Shown: piece after piece, positions 41,475 to 50,245 of the stretch | How positions within the stretch are numbered: position 1 is the stretch's first letter | Layout: each line of letters opens with the position of its first letter | NCBI RefSeq assembly: GCF_042677945.1 | Contig: NZ_JBHUDN010000006.1 | DNA from: Haloplanus litoreus | GTDB lineage: Archaea; Halobacteriota; Halobacteria; Halobacteriales; Haloferacaceae | Reading direction: 5' to 3' (one strand) | Length of the DNA: 64,000 bases | Position numbers and translations under genes: made by a program | Notes under the pieces: generated by a model | What the model was told of the DNA's origin: nothing | What the model saw: the letters and a program-made list of their open reading frames with translations, nothing else | The model's database searches: none

Positions 41475-41519
41475 GGCCTTTCGACTCCGCGATCAACCGC
41501 GCACCTGTCGACCGACCGC

Positions 41520-41930
41520 TCAGCCGAGCGTGGTCCGGGCGTAGAGGGCTGCCGCACCGGTGACGACGGCGGTGGCGCCGAGGACGACCCACCGAAGGTC
41601 GGTGATCCACGACACCGGGAACCCGAAGAGCGGGTCGAGGGGCGCTACGAGCGCCCACGAGAGCGTGACGAGGAAGGCGACGACGCCGAGGGCGACGGCG
41701 ACGCCGGCGGCCGTCGTCGGATCGGTGCGTCCGCGAACACCCGCGAGGAAGACGACGATACCGACGAGTGCGAACGCGAGGACGGCGCCGACGCCGAGTG
41801 GGCCGCTGGTGTAGTACTGTGCGAGTTCCGTCCCCCAGTCGGGAAAGAGGACGACCGGGAGGGCGAGTGCGGCGACGACGGCGAGACAGCCGGCGATGCC
41901 AAGCGCGGGGGCGGCCTGCTCGGTGCGCAT
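41520..41930 (-). CDS. small four-helix membrane protein
   Basis: A 136-residue protein with four membrane helices: ALGIAGCLAVVAALALPVVL, GVGAVLAFALVGIVVFLAGV, AAGVAVALGVVAFLVTLSWA and WVVLGATAVVTGAAALYART. The loop FPDWGTELAQYYTSGPLG after helix 1 is the most specific part. I do not recognise a function; similar haloarchaeal proteins are annotated only as hypothetical membrane proteins. GTTAAAT (plus strand 41955-41961) 28 bases before the ATG supports this start. Confidence 0.7.
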   Translation of the reverse strand: MRTEQAAPALGIAGCLAVVAALALPVVLFPDWGTELAQYYTSGPLGVGAVLAFALVGIVVFLAGVRGRTDPTTAAGVAVALGVVAFLVTLSWALVAPLDPLFGFPVSWITDLRWVVLGATAVVTGAAALYARTTLG

Positions 41931-41954
41931 ATCGGGTCCTGTCCCCGCCGAGGG

Positions 41955-41961
41955 GTTAAAT
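41955..41961 (-). promoter_or_regulatory. TATA-like box of the membrane protein gene
   Basis: ATTTAAC on the minus strand, centred 28 bases before the ATG at 41930. Confidence 0.5.
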
Positions 41962-42004
41962 GACTCGTATCGCCGACGGCGGCTCCGCAGCGCGATGAGG
42001 AAGG

Positions 42005-42010
42005 AATTTA
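42005..42010 (+). promoter_or_regulatory. TATA-like box of the NYN gene
   Basis: AATTTA lies only about 18 bases before the ATG at 42026 but 30 before the GTG at 42038. The transcript should therefore begin after the ATG, which favours the GTG as start. Confidence 0.5.
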
Positions 42011-42037
42011 GTCGCCGGCGCCCCAATGGGTGTCAAC

Positions 42038-42535
42038 GTGACCGATATTCATGCGAACCAGCGCGTCGCGATACTCGCGGACGCGCAGAATCTCTATCAC
42101 TCGGCCCAGAGTCTCTACTCGCGGAACATCGACTACTCGGCGCTGCTCTCGAAAGGCGTCTCCGACCGCGAGCTCGTCCGCGCCATCGCCTACGTCATCC
42201 GCGCGGATTCACCCGAGGAGGAGAGCTTCTTCGAGGCGCTCAAAGAGATCGGCTTCGAACGGAAGATCAAGGATATCAAGACCTTCGGCGACGGCACGAA
42301 GAAGGCCGACTGGGACGTCGGGATCAGCCTCGACGCCGTGACCCTCGCGAACCACGTCGACGTGGTGGTGCTGTGTACCGGCGACGGCGATTTCTCCCGC
42401 CTCTGTTCGCACCTCCGCCACGAGGGCGTGCGAGTCGAGGTGATGGCGTTCGGCTCCTCGACGGCCGACGAACTCGTCGAGGCCGCCGACACCTTCCTAG
42501 ACCTCTCCGAACGCGAGGAGACGTTTCTGTTGTAG
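42038..42535 (+). CDS. NYN-domain protein (LabA/DUF88 type)
   Basis: A 165-residue protein with a PIN-like NYN nuclease fold: ANQRVAILADAQNLYHSAQS near the start (first Asp and Asn), DGTKKADWDVGISLDAVTLA in the middle with its Asp pair, and VVVLCTGDGDFSRLCSHLRH with the last acidic residues. These make a metal-binding site used by RNases and RNA-processing proteins in this superfamily. GTG at 42038 is chosen because of the TATA position and because MTDIHANQRVAILADAQ matches the usual start. An ATG at 42026 would add four residues. Confidence 0.85.
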   Translation: MTDIHANQRVAILADAQNLYHSAQSLYSRNIDYSALLSKGVSDRELVRAIAYVIRADSPEEESFFEALKEIGFERKIKDIKTFGDGTKKADWDVGISLDAVTLANHVDVVVLCTGDGDFSRLCSHLRHEGVRVEVMAFGSSTADELVEAADTFLDLSEREETFLL

Positions 42536-42622
42536 GTCCGGAGGCGTCGAGGGAGGCGGGGCGTCAGGAACGCCCTTCGTGTCCCCTCGAAGAGGCCTTT
42601 CGAACCTCGAGTCGGGGCCGAC

Positions 42623-43543
42623 TCACCACTCGTCGTCGAGGACGCGCTCCTCGATGGACCGGCCGTTCAGGCGGTAGAACGCGGTGGCGTAGGTCAGTCG
42701 GAAGCTGAAAAACAGCGCCGTCGCCACGAGCGACGCGAGCGAGAGGCCGACGACGGCCGGCGTCGAGAGTCCCAGCCCCGACCCCATTCCGGCGGAGAGA
42801 GCGTCGGCCAACTGGGGCGCGCCGGCGGTGCCGTTCGCGGCGCCGGTGCCGGCACCGCCGGCCGACATCCCGCCGCCGATCGGTCCGGGCCCCCCGCCCG
42901 TCGAGGTGGGATCGGTGGTCGCGAAACGGTAGACGGCCGGGCCGACGAACGGTAGGGCGGCGAGAGTCCCGAGCAGGACGGTGATGGCGGAGAAGCCGAG
43001 CGTGCTGACGACGTTCGACCGGACGAAGGCGACGCTCTCGGTGACGGCGTCGACCGGGCCGGCGTCGTCGAGGACGACCACGACGGGGTAAAACTGGATC
43101 CCGAAGAGCACGAGGACGTACGCGACGGCGACGGCGGCGACGACGAACAGGCCGACGAGTGCGGCCGGACCGGAACTCCCGGCAACCGCCAGAAGGAGGA
43201 AGCCAAGCACGACGAAGCCGATACCGAAGGCCAATTTGATGCCGAACTCGACGAACGTCGCGAGCAACAGGTCGACGTACCGCTTCGCTCCGACTGCGGT
43301 GAAGGAGTCGAACGACGCCGCCCCGTCGAGGGCCGTCCGCGCGACCCCGACGACGCCGGCCACGACGAAGGGAGTGAGAAAGAAGGTGAGCATCTGGAGC
43401 AGCGACGGGACCAGCGGAACGCCGGCCAACTGGAGCGCCTGCTGGGGCAACACCACGAGAGCGTAGAGCAGGCCACCGAAGACGAGAACCGGGCCGCCCG
43501 TGAGCGCGTCGACGGCGGTTCGGAGGGCGCGAATCGCGGACAT
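42623..43543 (-). CDS. multi-spanning membrane protein, DUF7847-like
   Basis: A 306-residue protein with about six membrane helices. Segments of note are ALRTAVDALTGGPVLVFGGL at the start, FDSFTAVGAKRYVDLLLATF near residue 90 and VVLDDAGPVDAVTESVAFVR near 165. The Gly/Ala-rich loop GGGPGPIGGGMSAGGAGTGA near 215 is probably outside. The arrangement resembles haloarchaeal DUF7847 proteins of unknown function. TTATG 27 bases before the ATG (43567-43573 on the plus strand) supports the start. Confidence 0.65.
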   Translation of the reverse strand: MSAIRALRTAVDALTGGPVLVFGGLLYALVVLPQQALQLAGVPLVPSLLQMLTFFLTPFVVAGVVGVARTALDGAASFDSFTAVGAKRYVDLLLATFVEFGIKLAFGIGFVVLGFLLLAVAGSSGPAALVGLFVVAAVAVAYVLVLFGIQFYPVVVVLDDAGPVDAVTESVAFVRSNVVSTLGFSAITVLLGTLAALPFVGPAVYRFATTDPTSTGGGPGPIGGGMSAGGAGTGAANGTAGAPQLADALSAGMGSGLGLSTPAVVGLSLASLVATALFFSFRLTYATAFYRLNGRSIEERVLDDEW

Positions 43544-43566
43544 ACTGGAGGAGGTAGAGTGTGGCA

Positions 43567-43573
43567 CATAACT
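43567..43573 (-). promoter_or_regulatory. TATA-like box of the DUF7847-like gene
   Basis: AGTTATG on the minus strand, centred 27 bases before the ATG at 43543. Confidence 0.4.
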
Positions 43574-43624
43574 GTGGGTGGTCGGTGGCCACCGTGCCCG
43601 CCGCAGTTCCCCCGAGACCCTGAA

Positions 43625-43633
43625 GGTATTTGC
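43625..43633 (+). promoter_or_regulatory. TATA-like box of the LOG-like gene
   Basis: GGTATTTGC centred 27-28 bases before the ATG at 43656. Confidence 0.45.
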
Positions 43634-43655
43634 GCCCCCCGCGTGACCCTCTCCC

Positions 43656-44099
43656 ATGCGCGTCAGCGTCATCGGCGGCGGAACCGTAGACGAGGCGACG
43701 GCCGCCCGCGCCCGGTCCGTGGGTCGACTGCTCGGCGAACGGGGCCACGTCGTCGTCTGTGGCGGCCTCGGCGGCGTCATGGAGGCGGCCTGTGCGGGGG
43801 CGAGCGAGGCCGGCGGCGAGACGGTGGGCATCCTCCCGACGGCCGACCGTCGCGACGCCAACGAGTACGTCGACGTCGCCATCGCGACGGGGATGGGTCA
43901 CGCGCGGAACGCGATGGTCGTGATGAACGGGGACGCCGTCGTGGCCGTCGACGGCGGGGTCGGAACGCTCTCCGAACTCGGCTTCGCGGGCGTCTTCGAC
44001 CGGCCGACGGCTGGACTGGGGACCCACGACGCCCTCGGGGTCGAACCGGTCGACACGCCCGAGGCGGCCGTCGAGTACGTCGAGGCGGCCGTCGACTAG
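43656..44099 (+). CDS. TIGR00725-type LOG-like protein
   Basis: A 147-residue Rossmann-fold protein. MRVSVIGGGTVDEATAARAR opens, VVVCGGLGGVMEAACAGASE follows near 33-52, and NAMVVMNGDAVVAVDGGVGT near 87-106. The G-x-G-T...E pattern at the end (VGTLSELGFAG) is that of the LOG/lysine-decarboxylase-like family, some of which hydrolyse cytokinin-type nucleotides; in archaea the substrate is unknown. GGTATTTGC centred 28 bases before the ATG is its likely TATA box. It overlaps the convergent trmO gene by four bases. Confidence 0.8.
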   Translation: MRVSVIGGGTVDEATAARARSVGRLLGERGHVVVCGGLGGVMEAACAGASEAGGETVGILPTADRRDANEYVDVAIATGMGHARNAMVVMNGDAVVAVDGGVGTLSELGFAGVFDRPTAGLGTHDALGVEPVDTPEAAVEYVEAAVD

Positions 44100-44467
44100 A
44101 GCGTCGCCTTCAGATCGACCACCGGACTGCCGTCGACCATGTCGACGCCGCGGAGGTGGAGGCGGCCGGCCGCGGGGGCGGCGTCGAGGACCCGACACTC
44201 CGTGAGACAGACGGGGTTGGGGCGAGCGGGCGACCGGGACGTGAACACTCCGCGTGAGGGGTCGCGGTCGAGCGTCAGGACGGATCGGTCGGCGCGGTCG
44301 GCCCACCACACGACGACGACGCGGTCGGCGTCGAACCCGGACAACCCCTCGTGGTAGGCCTCGTGGAGTTCGAGGGTGCCCTCGGCGTCGGTACGGAGGC
44401 CCTGCCGCGGCGCGTCGCTCGTCGTCTCGTGGGGCGTGTGGACGGTACCGATCGGGTCACACTCCAT
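44096..44467 (-). CDS. trmO: tRNA m6t6A37 methyltransferase TrmO-like
   Basis: A 123-residue protein of the YaeB/TsaA family. It begins MECDPIGTVHTPHETTSDAP, has LELHEAYHEGLSGFDADRVV near residue 32, and the hallmark GVFTSRSPARPNPVCLTECR near 73-92, the SAM-binding loop. Family members add a methyl group to threonylcarbamoyl-A37 of tRNA. The length (about 120) is that of the minimal archaeal form. ATG at 44467 is preferred to the upstream GTG since the conserved PIGTVHTP follows at once. Confidence 0.82.
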   Translation of the reverse strand: MECDPIGTVHTPHETTSDAPRQGLRTDAEGTLELHEAYHEGLSGFDADRVVVVWWADRADRSVLTLDRDPSRGVFTSRSPARPNPVCLTECRVLDAAPAAGRLHLRGVDMVDGSPVVDLKATL

Positions 44468-44532
44468 GGATCGACATCCAGCGGTCACAGCAAAAGAGCA
44501 CCGGAGCGTCGGGCCACGTTACCGAACGACGG

Positions 44533-46293
44533 TCAGGTACCGATCCCGGGAGTCGCGGCGTCCCGCTCGGAGCCGGTGCTCGCCTCGTTCGCGTCGTCGA
44601 CCACGTCCACGCCGGTGAACACGATGCGGGCGCCGCCGTCGTCCCCCGTCGACGCCGCCACCGTCCACCCGTGTGCCCGTGCGATGGCGTCGACGATGGC
44701 GAGGCCGAGTCCCGTCCCGTCGCCGGTGGTGAACTCGTAGTCGAACACGTCGTCGCAATCGGCGGGCGGGATTCCCGGACCGTCGTCGGCGACGTGGAAC
44801 CCGTCGTCGTGGCGGCCGACCGTGACGGTTACGTCCGCCCCGCCGTGCTCGACGGCGTTGTGAAACAGGTTCTCGAAGACGTTCAGCAGGCGGGTGCGAT
44901 CCGCGTACACCGAGACGCCGGCGACGGGGGCCACGTCGAGCGTCGCGTCCGCCGTGTCGGTGTTCGCCCACGCGTCGTTCGCCACCGCCGTCAGCGACGT
45001 CAGCTTCCGGTCGTCGATGGTTCGTCCTTCCCGGGAGAGCGTGAGGAGATCCTCGATGATCCCCTCGATACGGTCGAGGGCATCGGTCACGTGCTCCAGC
45101 TGTGCCGTCTCGTCCTCCGCCAACGCCAGTTCGGTGCGTCCCTGGGCGACGCTGAGCGGATTTCGGATGTCGTGTGAGAGGGTGCTGGCGAACCGTTCGA
45201 GCTGGGCTTTCTGCTGTTCGAGGTCACGGATCCGTTGCTGGCGGTCGGTGATATCGCGGACGACCACGGCGTACCCCTGAACGCGCCCGTCAGCGCGGAG
45301 TTCGGAGACGGTGACGGAGTACTCGCGGGGGTCCCCGCTCTCGTACCCGGTGAACGTCGCGACGAAGAGGGACGGCGAGGGGGCCGAACCGTCGGTCGCC
45401 TCCCCGCCGTCGGCAGCCGACGCACCGTCGGCGTCGACCAGCGACGGCATGAGTTCTCGGATCGGTCGTCCCTGGTTGTCGACCAGGTCGGGAAAGGTGG
45501 TAGCGGCACTGTCGTTGTAGTCCAGCAACCGATGGTCGCGGTCGACGACGACGACGCGTTCGTCGAGCGATTCGAACACCGCCTCCCGCGCGAGGGGCAT
45601 CACGTCGAACAGCTGATAGCGGAACACCGCCCACCCGGCGAAGGCGGCCATCCAGCTCGATCCGACGACGAACGCACCGTTGATCGGACCGGGCAGCAGC
45701 CCTACGAACCAGAGACTGGAGACGACCAAGGGTGCGAGCAACCCGACGAACAACACGGTCGTCTGCTGCCACCGACCGTCTCGCCGGGTGAGGAATCGGT
45801 AGCCGAGGATTCCCATGGCGACGTAGTACGCGAAGAAGGCGGGGAGCGTCAGGAGGAGGTAGGGTGTCGTCGGCACGCCGATGACGTGTGGGATGGTTTC
45901 CCCGGTCATCCGGTAGCTGTCCCGGGCGAGGGAGTGGACCGGGTTGGTGACTTCGAGGCCGGCCACGACGGCGACGTAGGCGGCGACGGCGGCCTGCAGG
46001 CGACGCGACGGCGTGCGGCGGTGGCTCGTAAACGAGAGCGCAAAGAGGAAGAGCGCGAGGGGGATAGCCAGACCCAGCGCCGTATGTAGGGCGTAGAAGC
46101 GTACCGACAGCGAGCGCGTCGGCGCGAGCAGTTCGGCGACGACCAGCAGGCCGACCGGCGGGTGCAGGCCAACCACGAGGACGTACAGTCGCCCCGACAG
46201 GCCGAGGTCGTCCGACCACAACCACCAGGCAACCACAGTCACGAAGCCACTCGTCGCGAGGACCGCCGCCACGTACATCATCTCGACGTTCAT
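44533..46293 (-). CDS. membrane-bound sensor histidine kinase
   Basis: A 586-residue kinase. The N-terminal about 215 residues form seven membrane helices (histidine-kinase N-terminal 7TM type), followed by a PAS domain (VVVDRDHRLLDYNDSAATTF near residue 250 to YAVVVRDITDRQQRIRDLEQ). The dimerisation helix has FASTLSHDIRNPLSVAQGRT (His near 372), and the ATPase domain has NLFHNAVEHGGADVTV, VADDGPGIPPADCDD and TGDGTGLGLAIVDAI. No response regulator is adjacent, as is common for haloarchaeal orphan kinases. The stimulus is unknown. Confidence 0.9.
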   Translation of the reverse strand: MNVEMMYVAAVLATSGFVTVVAWWLWSDDLGLSGRLYVLVVGLHPPVGLLVVAELLAPTRSLSVRFYALHTALGLAIPLALFLFALSFTSHRRTPSRRLQAAVAAYVAVVAGLEVTNPVHSLARDSYRMTGETIPHVIGVPTTPYLLLTLPAFFAYYVAMGILGYRFLTRRDGRWQQTTVLFVGLLAPLVVSSLWFVGLLPGPINGAFVVGSSWMAAFAGWAVFRYQLFDVMPLAREAVFESLDERVVVVDRDHRLLDYNDSAATTFPDLVDNQGRPIRELMPSLVDADGASAADGGEATDGSAPSPSLFVATFTGYESGDPREYSVTVSELRADGRVQGYAVVVRDITDRQQRIRDLEQQKAQLERFASTLSHDIRNPLSVAQGRTELALAEDETAQLEHVTDALDRIEGIIEDLLTLSREGRTIDDRKLTSLTAVANDAWANTDTADATLDVAPVAGVSVYADRTRLLNVFENLFHNAVEHGGADVTVTVGRHDDGFHVADDGPGIPPADCDDVFDYEFTTGDGTGLGLAIVDAIARAHGWTVAASTGDDGGARIVFTGVDVVDDANEASTGSERDAATPGIGT

Positions 46294-46421
46294 CCATCCC
46301 ACCCCCTATCACGTCGGCCAACGCGTACAATAATCTTGTTGCGGACGTGATCCCGGTAGTACGGGCGACACGAGGAGGATCGGCTGGCTAGCGTCGAGTC
46401 GTGTGTCGAGGGGGCGACCGC

Positions 46422-47453
46422 TCACCACGTACCGTGGAACGTGTCGAACGAGAGGGAGTCGAGGGGTTCGTCGCCGACGGCGATGCGGTACTCGCCGGGC
46501 GTGAGCATGGGTTTGTGGAACTGCGGGCCGTCGTCGGTCGTGATCCGTGGACAGCCGGTGTTGACGAAAGCGTCCATATCGAAGTTCCGCAGGCGGTCGG
46601 GCGTCACCTCGTCCATCGTGATGAGGTAGGCGTCGTCGTTGTCGTTGACGATTTCCTCGGCCATGTCCCAGCGGCCCTGTCCGATCTTGGTACAGAAGAT
46701 GACGCCCCACTTCTCGGCGTCCATCGCCTTGTGAACCGAGGCGTAGCGCTGTTTCATGAACTGCTCGGTGTCCGCGACGGTGACGACGTTGTTGACGGGG
46801 TCGGCGATGACGACCCGCTTGTCCGGGTGTTCCATGGCGAGGCCGAGCGGGTGGAACTTCCCACCACCGACGTAGAGTACCTGGTCCGCGTCGATGTCGG
46901 CGGAGGCGTAGTTGCAGCCGAGCACCTGTCCCTCGTGGGTGAGACGGTCGTCGCCTTTGCGGGTGTGGACGGTGAAATCACGCGCCTCCAGCCACTCACG
47001 CATCTCCTCGAAGCGGTTCATGTGCTGGGCGGTGGTGACCAGCCCCACGTCGCCGGTTTCGAGTTCGTCGAGGGAGTCCTCCATGATCGGAAACGGGTCG
47101 ACGTTGGAGAACAGCGGCACGTAGATGATCTTGTCCGACTCCTTCATCGGCGAGTGGCCGAAGTGAACGAACACGTCGGTCCGGCGCATGAGGTACGTGT
47201 CGAGGTCGCAGGCGCCGTAGCAGGGCTGTCCGGAGAGCATGTACGTCACGTCGTCGGTCAGCGCCCGGAGGTCGTCGGCGACGGCCGGGCCGCGCCGTTT
47301 CAGCCCCTCGGGGAACTGCAAGCCGACCTTGGTGGCGTTCCGCTCTTCGACCGCCTCGACGATCCGGTCGAGTTCGTAATCCCACTCCCGGTCGTGTTTG
47401 AGCGACATCCCCGTGTTCCGGAGGTCGCCCTCGGTGGACGCGTCCTGACTCAT
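46422..47453 (-). CDS. dph2: diphthamide biosynthesis enzyme Dph2 (radical SAM-type)
   Basis: A 343-residue enzyme that transfers the 3-amino-3-carboxypropyl group of SAM to a histidine of elongation factor 2, the first step of diphthamide synthesis. The three cysteines that hold the unusual 4Fe-4S cluster are visible in SGQPCYGACDLDTY, EGQVLGCNYASADIDAD and VNTGCPRITTDDG. Other conserved parts are KVGLQFPEGLKRRG and VLYVGGGKFHPLGLAM. The archaeal enzyme works as a homodimer. The upstream frame to 47846 is shadow; the ATG at 47453 begins MSQDASTEGDLRNTG. Confidence 0.93.
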   Translation of the reverse strand: MSQDASTEGDLRNTGMSLKHDREWDYELDRIVEAVEERNATKVGLQFPEGLKRRGPAVADDLRALTDDVTYMLSGQPCYGACDLDTYLMRRTDVFVHFGHSPMKESDKIIYVPLFSNVDPFPIMEDSLDELETGDVGLVTTAQHMNRFEEMREWLEARDFTVHTRKGDDRLTHEGQVLGCNYASADIDADQVLYVGGGKFHPLGLAMEHPDKRVVIADPVNNVVTVADTEQFMKQRYASVHKAMDAEKWGVIFCTKIGQGRWDMAEEIVNDNDDAYLITMDEVTPDRLRNFDMDAFVNTGCPRITTDDGPQFHKPMLTPGEYRIAVGDEPLDSLSFDTFHGTW

Positions 47454-47511
47454 TACGCTCCGTTGCCGTCGAGGCGGTTTAACGTCCGCGCTTCGGCGGG
47501 CGGGACCCCCG

Positions 47512-48678
47512 TCAGAACAGCGGGTCGATCCCATCCTCGCCGTCGTCGCCGCTCCAGAGCAGATCCTGCAGGCCCTCCGGCCCCTCCGCCTCGATGTCGC
47601 GCATCGTCCGCTGGGTCTCGATAGCGATCTGCTGGAGTTCCTTGACTCGGGGGACGTCGGTGACGCCGGAGAACAGGACGGCGGCGGCGACGTAGTCCGA
47701 GTCGACCGGGGCGTCGCCGCCGCGGACCTCCATGCTCCCGGTCTCCGCTTCGATCCACCGTCGCGAGCGTTCGATCCCCTTGCGGTCGAGGAACGCCGGT
47801 GGTCCGGAGACGACCAGAAGTGCCCGCTCGACGCTCGACAGCTCACAAGGCAGGCTCAGCCGCCCCAGCGCGGCCTTCCGGACCGTCGAGAGGATCCGGT
47901 TCGTCGAGTCACCCACGTCGGGTGCGACGCGCTGCCGGGAGAAGAGCCGCCGTTCCGGGCGGTCGATCGGCGTCGCGGCGTAGCCGACCGTCGAGACGCC
48001 GCCGCTACCGAGCGTGTTGATGATCTCGCTCGCGTCGACGACGGACTCCCCGACCGGCCGTCCGTCCGCCACTTCGCCGGCCGAGAAGAGCACCCCGAGG
48101 CGGCGTGCGATTTCCTCGTTGATGCGACCGTAGCCCGTGCGCAGACTCTCTCCACCCTCGCGCCAGGCTTCGTTGTCGAAGACGACCAGGTTGTCGACGT
48201 GGTCGACGAACGTCATGAACGAGCGGGCGGCGTTGAGCGAGTAGATGCTCCCCTCCGCTCGCCCGGGGAGGATACCGAGGCCGTACACCGGTTCGCTGTA
48301 CAGACGGCGCAGTTCGCGAGCGATCACGGGCGCGGCGCCGCTCCCGGTACCGCCGCCGAGGCCGGCGACGACGAGGAAGGCGTCGACCTCGTGGACGGCG
48401 ACGTCGTCGAGGGCGGCCGTCACCTCGCCGATATCCTCGCTCGCGACGTCCGCGCCGAGTTCGTTGTCCGCGCCGGTTCCGTGTCCTTTGAGCCGCGACC
48501 CGCCGATCAACACCCGTCGCGCGAGCGGCGTGTGTTCCAGGCCGAGGAGGTCCGCACGGGCGGTGTTGACCGCGACAGCGTCGTGGACGAACCCGCCCGT
48601 CGACTGTCGATCGTACGCGACCATCGCCTCCATCACTTTCCCCCCAGCCTGCCCCACCCCGACCAGCACGAGTTTCAT
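47512..48678 (-). CDS. cetZ: CetZ-type tubulin/FtsZ-family protein
   Basis: A 388-residue GTPase. MKLVLVGVGQAGGKVMEAMV contains the first GTP loop, VHEVDAFLVVAGLGGGTGSG with AAP the tubulin signature GGGTGSG near residue 108, and DNLVVFDNEAWREGGESLRT with NEEIARRLGVLFS the synergy region. The C-terminus (RDIEAEGPEGLQDLLWSGDD) is acidic. CetZ proteins control cell shape and motility in haloarchaea and are distinct from FtsZ, which drives division. The ATG at 48678 is the usual start MKLVLVG. It lies 59 bases upstream of dph2 in the same direction. Confidence 0.92.
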   Translation of the reverse strand: MKLVLVGVGQAGGKVMEAMVAYDRQSTGGFVHDAVAVNTARADLLGLEHTPLARRVLIGGSRLKGHGTGADNELGADVASEDIGEVTAALDDVAVHEVDAFLVVAGLGGGTGSGAAPVIARELRRLYSEPVYGLGILPGRAEGSIYSLNAARSFMTFVDHVDNLVVFDNEAWREGGESLRTGYGRINEEIARRLGVLFSAGEVADGRPVGESVVDASEIINTLGSGGVSTVGYAATPIDRPERRLFSRQRVAPDVGDSTNRILSTVRKAALGRLSLPCELSSVERALLVVSGPPAFLDRKGIERSRRWIEAETGSMEVRGGDAPVDSDYVAAAVLFSGVTDVPRVKELQQIAIETQRTMRDIEAEGPEGLQDLLWSGDDGEDGIDPLF

Positions 48679-48859
48679 TATCACCGACCTGTACGCCACC
48701 CGAGTGTATGAACTATCGGTAGGTCAGTGAGCGCCCGAGCGCACGCAGGCCGTCGGTCGAGCGTACAAACGGGTCCAAACGCGATAGTTCGGTCGTAGAC
48801 GGGTGCACTCGGGGGCCCGTTCACTCCGGCGGGCGCGACGAGACCGCTCGGCTGATACG

Positions 48860-48867
48860 TTTATAAG
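48860..48867 (+). promoter_or_regulatory. TATA box of the DUF7504-like gene
   Basis: TTTATAAG centred 28 bases before the ATG at 48892. This is one of the clearest leaderless promoters in the window. Confidence 0.65.
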
Positions 48868-48891
48868 TGTTGACGACATAACGCTTCTCAA

Positions 48892-49941
48892 ATGGACGGG
48901 CCAGTCGACCTGCACTACGGGACGTTCGCAGACGCGGCGTCGATTCTCGTTCTGGCCCCCACGGAAAGCGACTCGGACGACGGACTCTGTCTCGACCTCC
49001 TGACCATGTACGAGCTGTCGTCGACGAACGTGCTCAGCGCCACCGTCGCACAGTCGGCGGCGGAGCGCTTCGACCTCTGGTGTCGGGTGACCGAAGACGC
49101 CCTGCCGGCGCGGGCGACCATCGTCGACGCTAGCTGGGACGACGTTTCGACGACCTGTGGCCGACCAGCACTGCCGGACGACGAGCGTTCGACGCAGGTG
49201 TCGATCCAGCGCCTTCCGGCGAACGCCGAACCGATCGACCTCGGGATGGCTATCGCTCGCTCCCTCGGCGCCTGGGAGTCGACCCCCGAATCGACGGTTC
49301 TCTGTCTGCACTCCCTGACGGATCTGCTCGACCGATTCGACCGCGAGACGGTCGTCTCGCTGGCGTCGGGGCTCAACGACCTGTGTGAGGACGTCGGTGC
49401 GACCGCTCACCATCATCTGGATCCGGCGACACACGACGAGGAGACCGTCGCGACGTTACGACCCCTGTACGACGCGGTCGTCGAACACGTGGGTGAGGAC
49501 GGCTGGACGGTGACGAACGCGTCGACGGACGCCGACCGACCCTCGTTCAGACGGTCGACGACGCCGCCCGGGGGAACGGCCGGCACCGATCCGTCCCACC
49601 CCGAGACGATTCCGATGCCGTACTCCTTCGACCAGACCCTCGACCTCATCTCCGTCGCGCGTCGTCGGACCCTGCTCTACCACCTGAAGGACCGCGGATC
49701 CGGGGCGATTCCGCTGGACGAACTCGTGGACGCGGTCGCGACCCGAGAGCGGGCGGTTCCGGCGCGTGACACGCCCGATTCGGCCGACTCCGTCCGGGTG
49801 TCGCTCGTCCACGCGCACCTGCCGAGACTGGCCGACCTCGGCATCCTCGACTACGACGCCGAGTCGTCGACGGTCGAGTACTACGGCAACCCCGCACTGG
49901 AGTCGTTCCTGCGGTACGTGGAGACGCTCGAACTCGGCTGA
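48892..49941 (+). CDS. two-domain regulator-like protein (DUF7504 + DUF7344 type)
   Basis: A 349-residue protein. The N-terminal about 200 residues look like an ATP-binding RecA/KaiC-like fold without a Walker A (SILVLAPTESDSDDGLCLDL near residue 18, ESTVLCLHSLTDLLDRFDRE near 130). The C-terminal about 100 residues have FDQTLDLISVARRRTLLYHL and VHAHLPRLADLGILDYDAES, a winged-helix pattern typical of haloarchaeal DUF7344. Many haloarchaeal proteins pair these parts, probably as transcription regulators, but targets are unknown. Its promoter is strong and it is divergent from cetZ. Confidence 0.7.
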   Translation: MDGPVDLHYGTFADAASILVLAPTESDSDDGLCLDLLTMYELSSTNVLSATVAQSAAERFDLWCRVTEDALPARATIVDASWDDVSTTCGRPALPDDERSTQVSIQRLPANAEPIDLGMAIARSLGAWESTPESTVLCLHSLTDLLDRFDRETVVSLASGLNDLCEDVGATAHHHLDPATHDEETVATLRPLYDAVVEHVGEDGWTVTNASTDADRPSFRRSTTPPGGTAGTDPSHPETIPMPYSFDQTLDLISVARRRTLLYHLKDRGSGAIPLDELVDAVATRERAVPARDTPDSADSVRVSLVHAHLPRLADLGILDYDAESSTVEYYGNPALESFLRYVETLELG

Positions 49942-50060
49942 GTCGGGCGACAGTCGGGACTGCGCCGGATCGTCGATCACTGCGAGGAAGTTTTGCGAGG
50001 GAAGAGCGCTCCGAGAGCGTCTTCCGCATCGGTCGGCGGTCACGTTCGTTCGCGCCGGCG

Positions 50061-50085
50061 CGATGCGAGGGAAGGGATTTGAACC
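50061..50085 (-). repeat. displaced copy of the tRNA-Leu 3' end
   Basis: Twenty-five bases identical to 50159-50183, covering the acceptor 3' strand, the T arm beginning and two bases past the discriminator of tRNA-Leu(CAA). The copies are 98 bases apart. It resembles an attachment-site remnant of an integrated element that has been lost; the 73 bases between copies have no gene. Confidence 0.8.
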
Positions 50086-50161
50086 ACGGTCGGACGCGCG
50101 TCCTCCCTGCTCCAAACCCCTCCGTGCATCTCGCTCGGCCCGCGTCGGGGCCTCGCGACGA

Positions 50162-50245
50162 TGCGAGGGAAGGGATTTGAACCCTTGGACCTCTACAGGA
50201 GCGGATCTTGAGTCCGCCGCCGTTTCCAGGCTTGGCTACCCTCGC
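50162..50245 (-). tRNA. tRNA-Leu (anticodon CAA)
   Basis: An 84-nt class II tRNA. Acceptor GCGAGGG/CCCTCGC with A discriminator, D arm with CCAAGCCTGGAAACGG, anticodon arm GCGGA-CTCAAGA-TCCGC reading CAA (codon UUG), long variable arm CTCCTGTAGAGGTCC, and T arm AAGGG-TTCAAAT-CCCTT. No intron, no encoded CCA. Confidence 0.95.

Noticed and set aside
41096..41557. Large minus-strand ORF and several plus-strand ORFs across 41.1-41.5 kb
   Set aside because: The region folds as SRP RNA; the ORFs are Arg/Pro-rich and not haloarchaeal-like.
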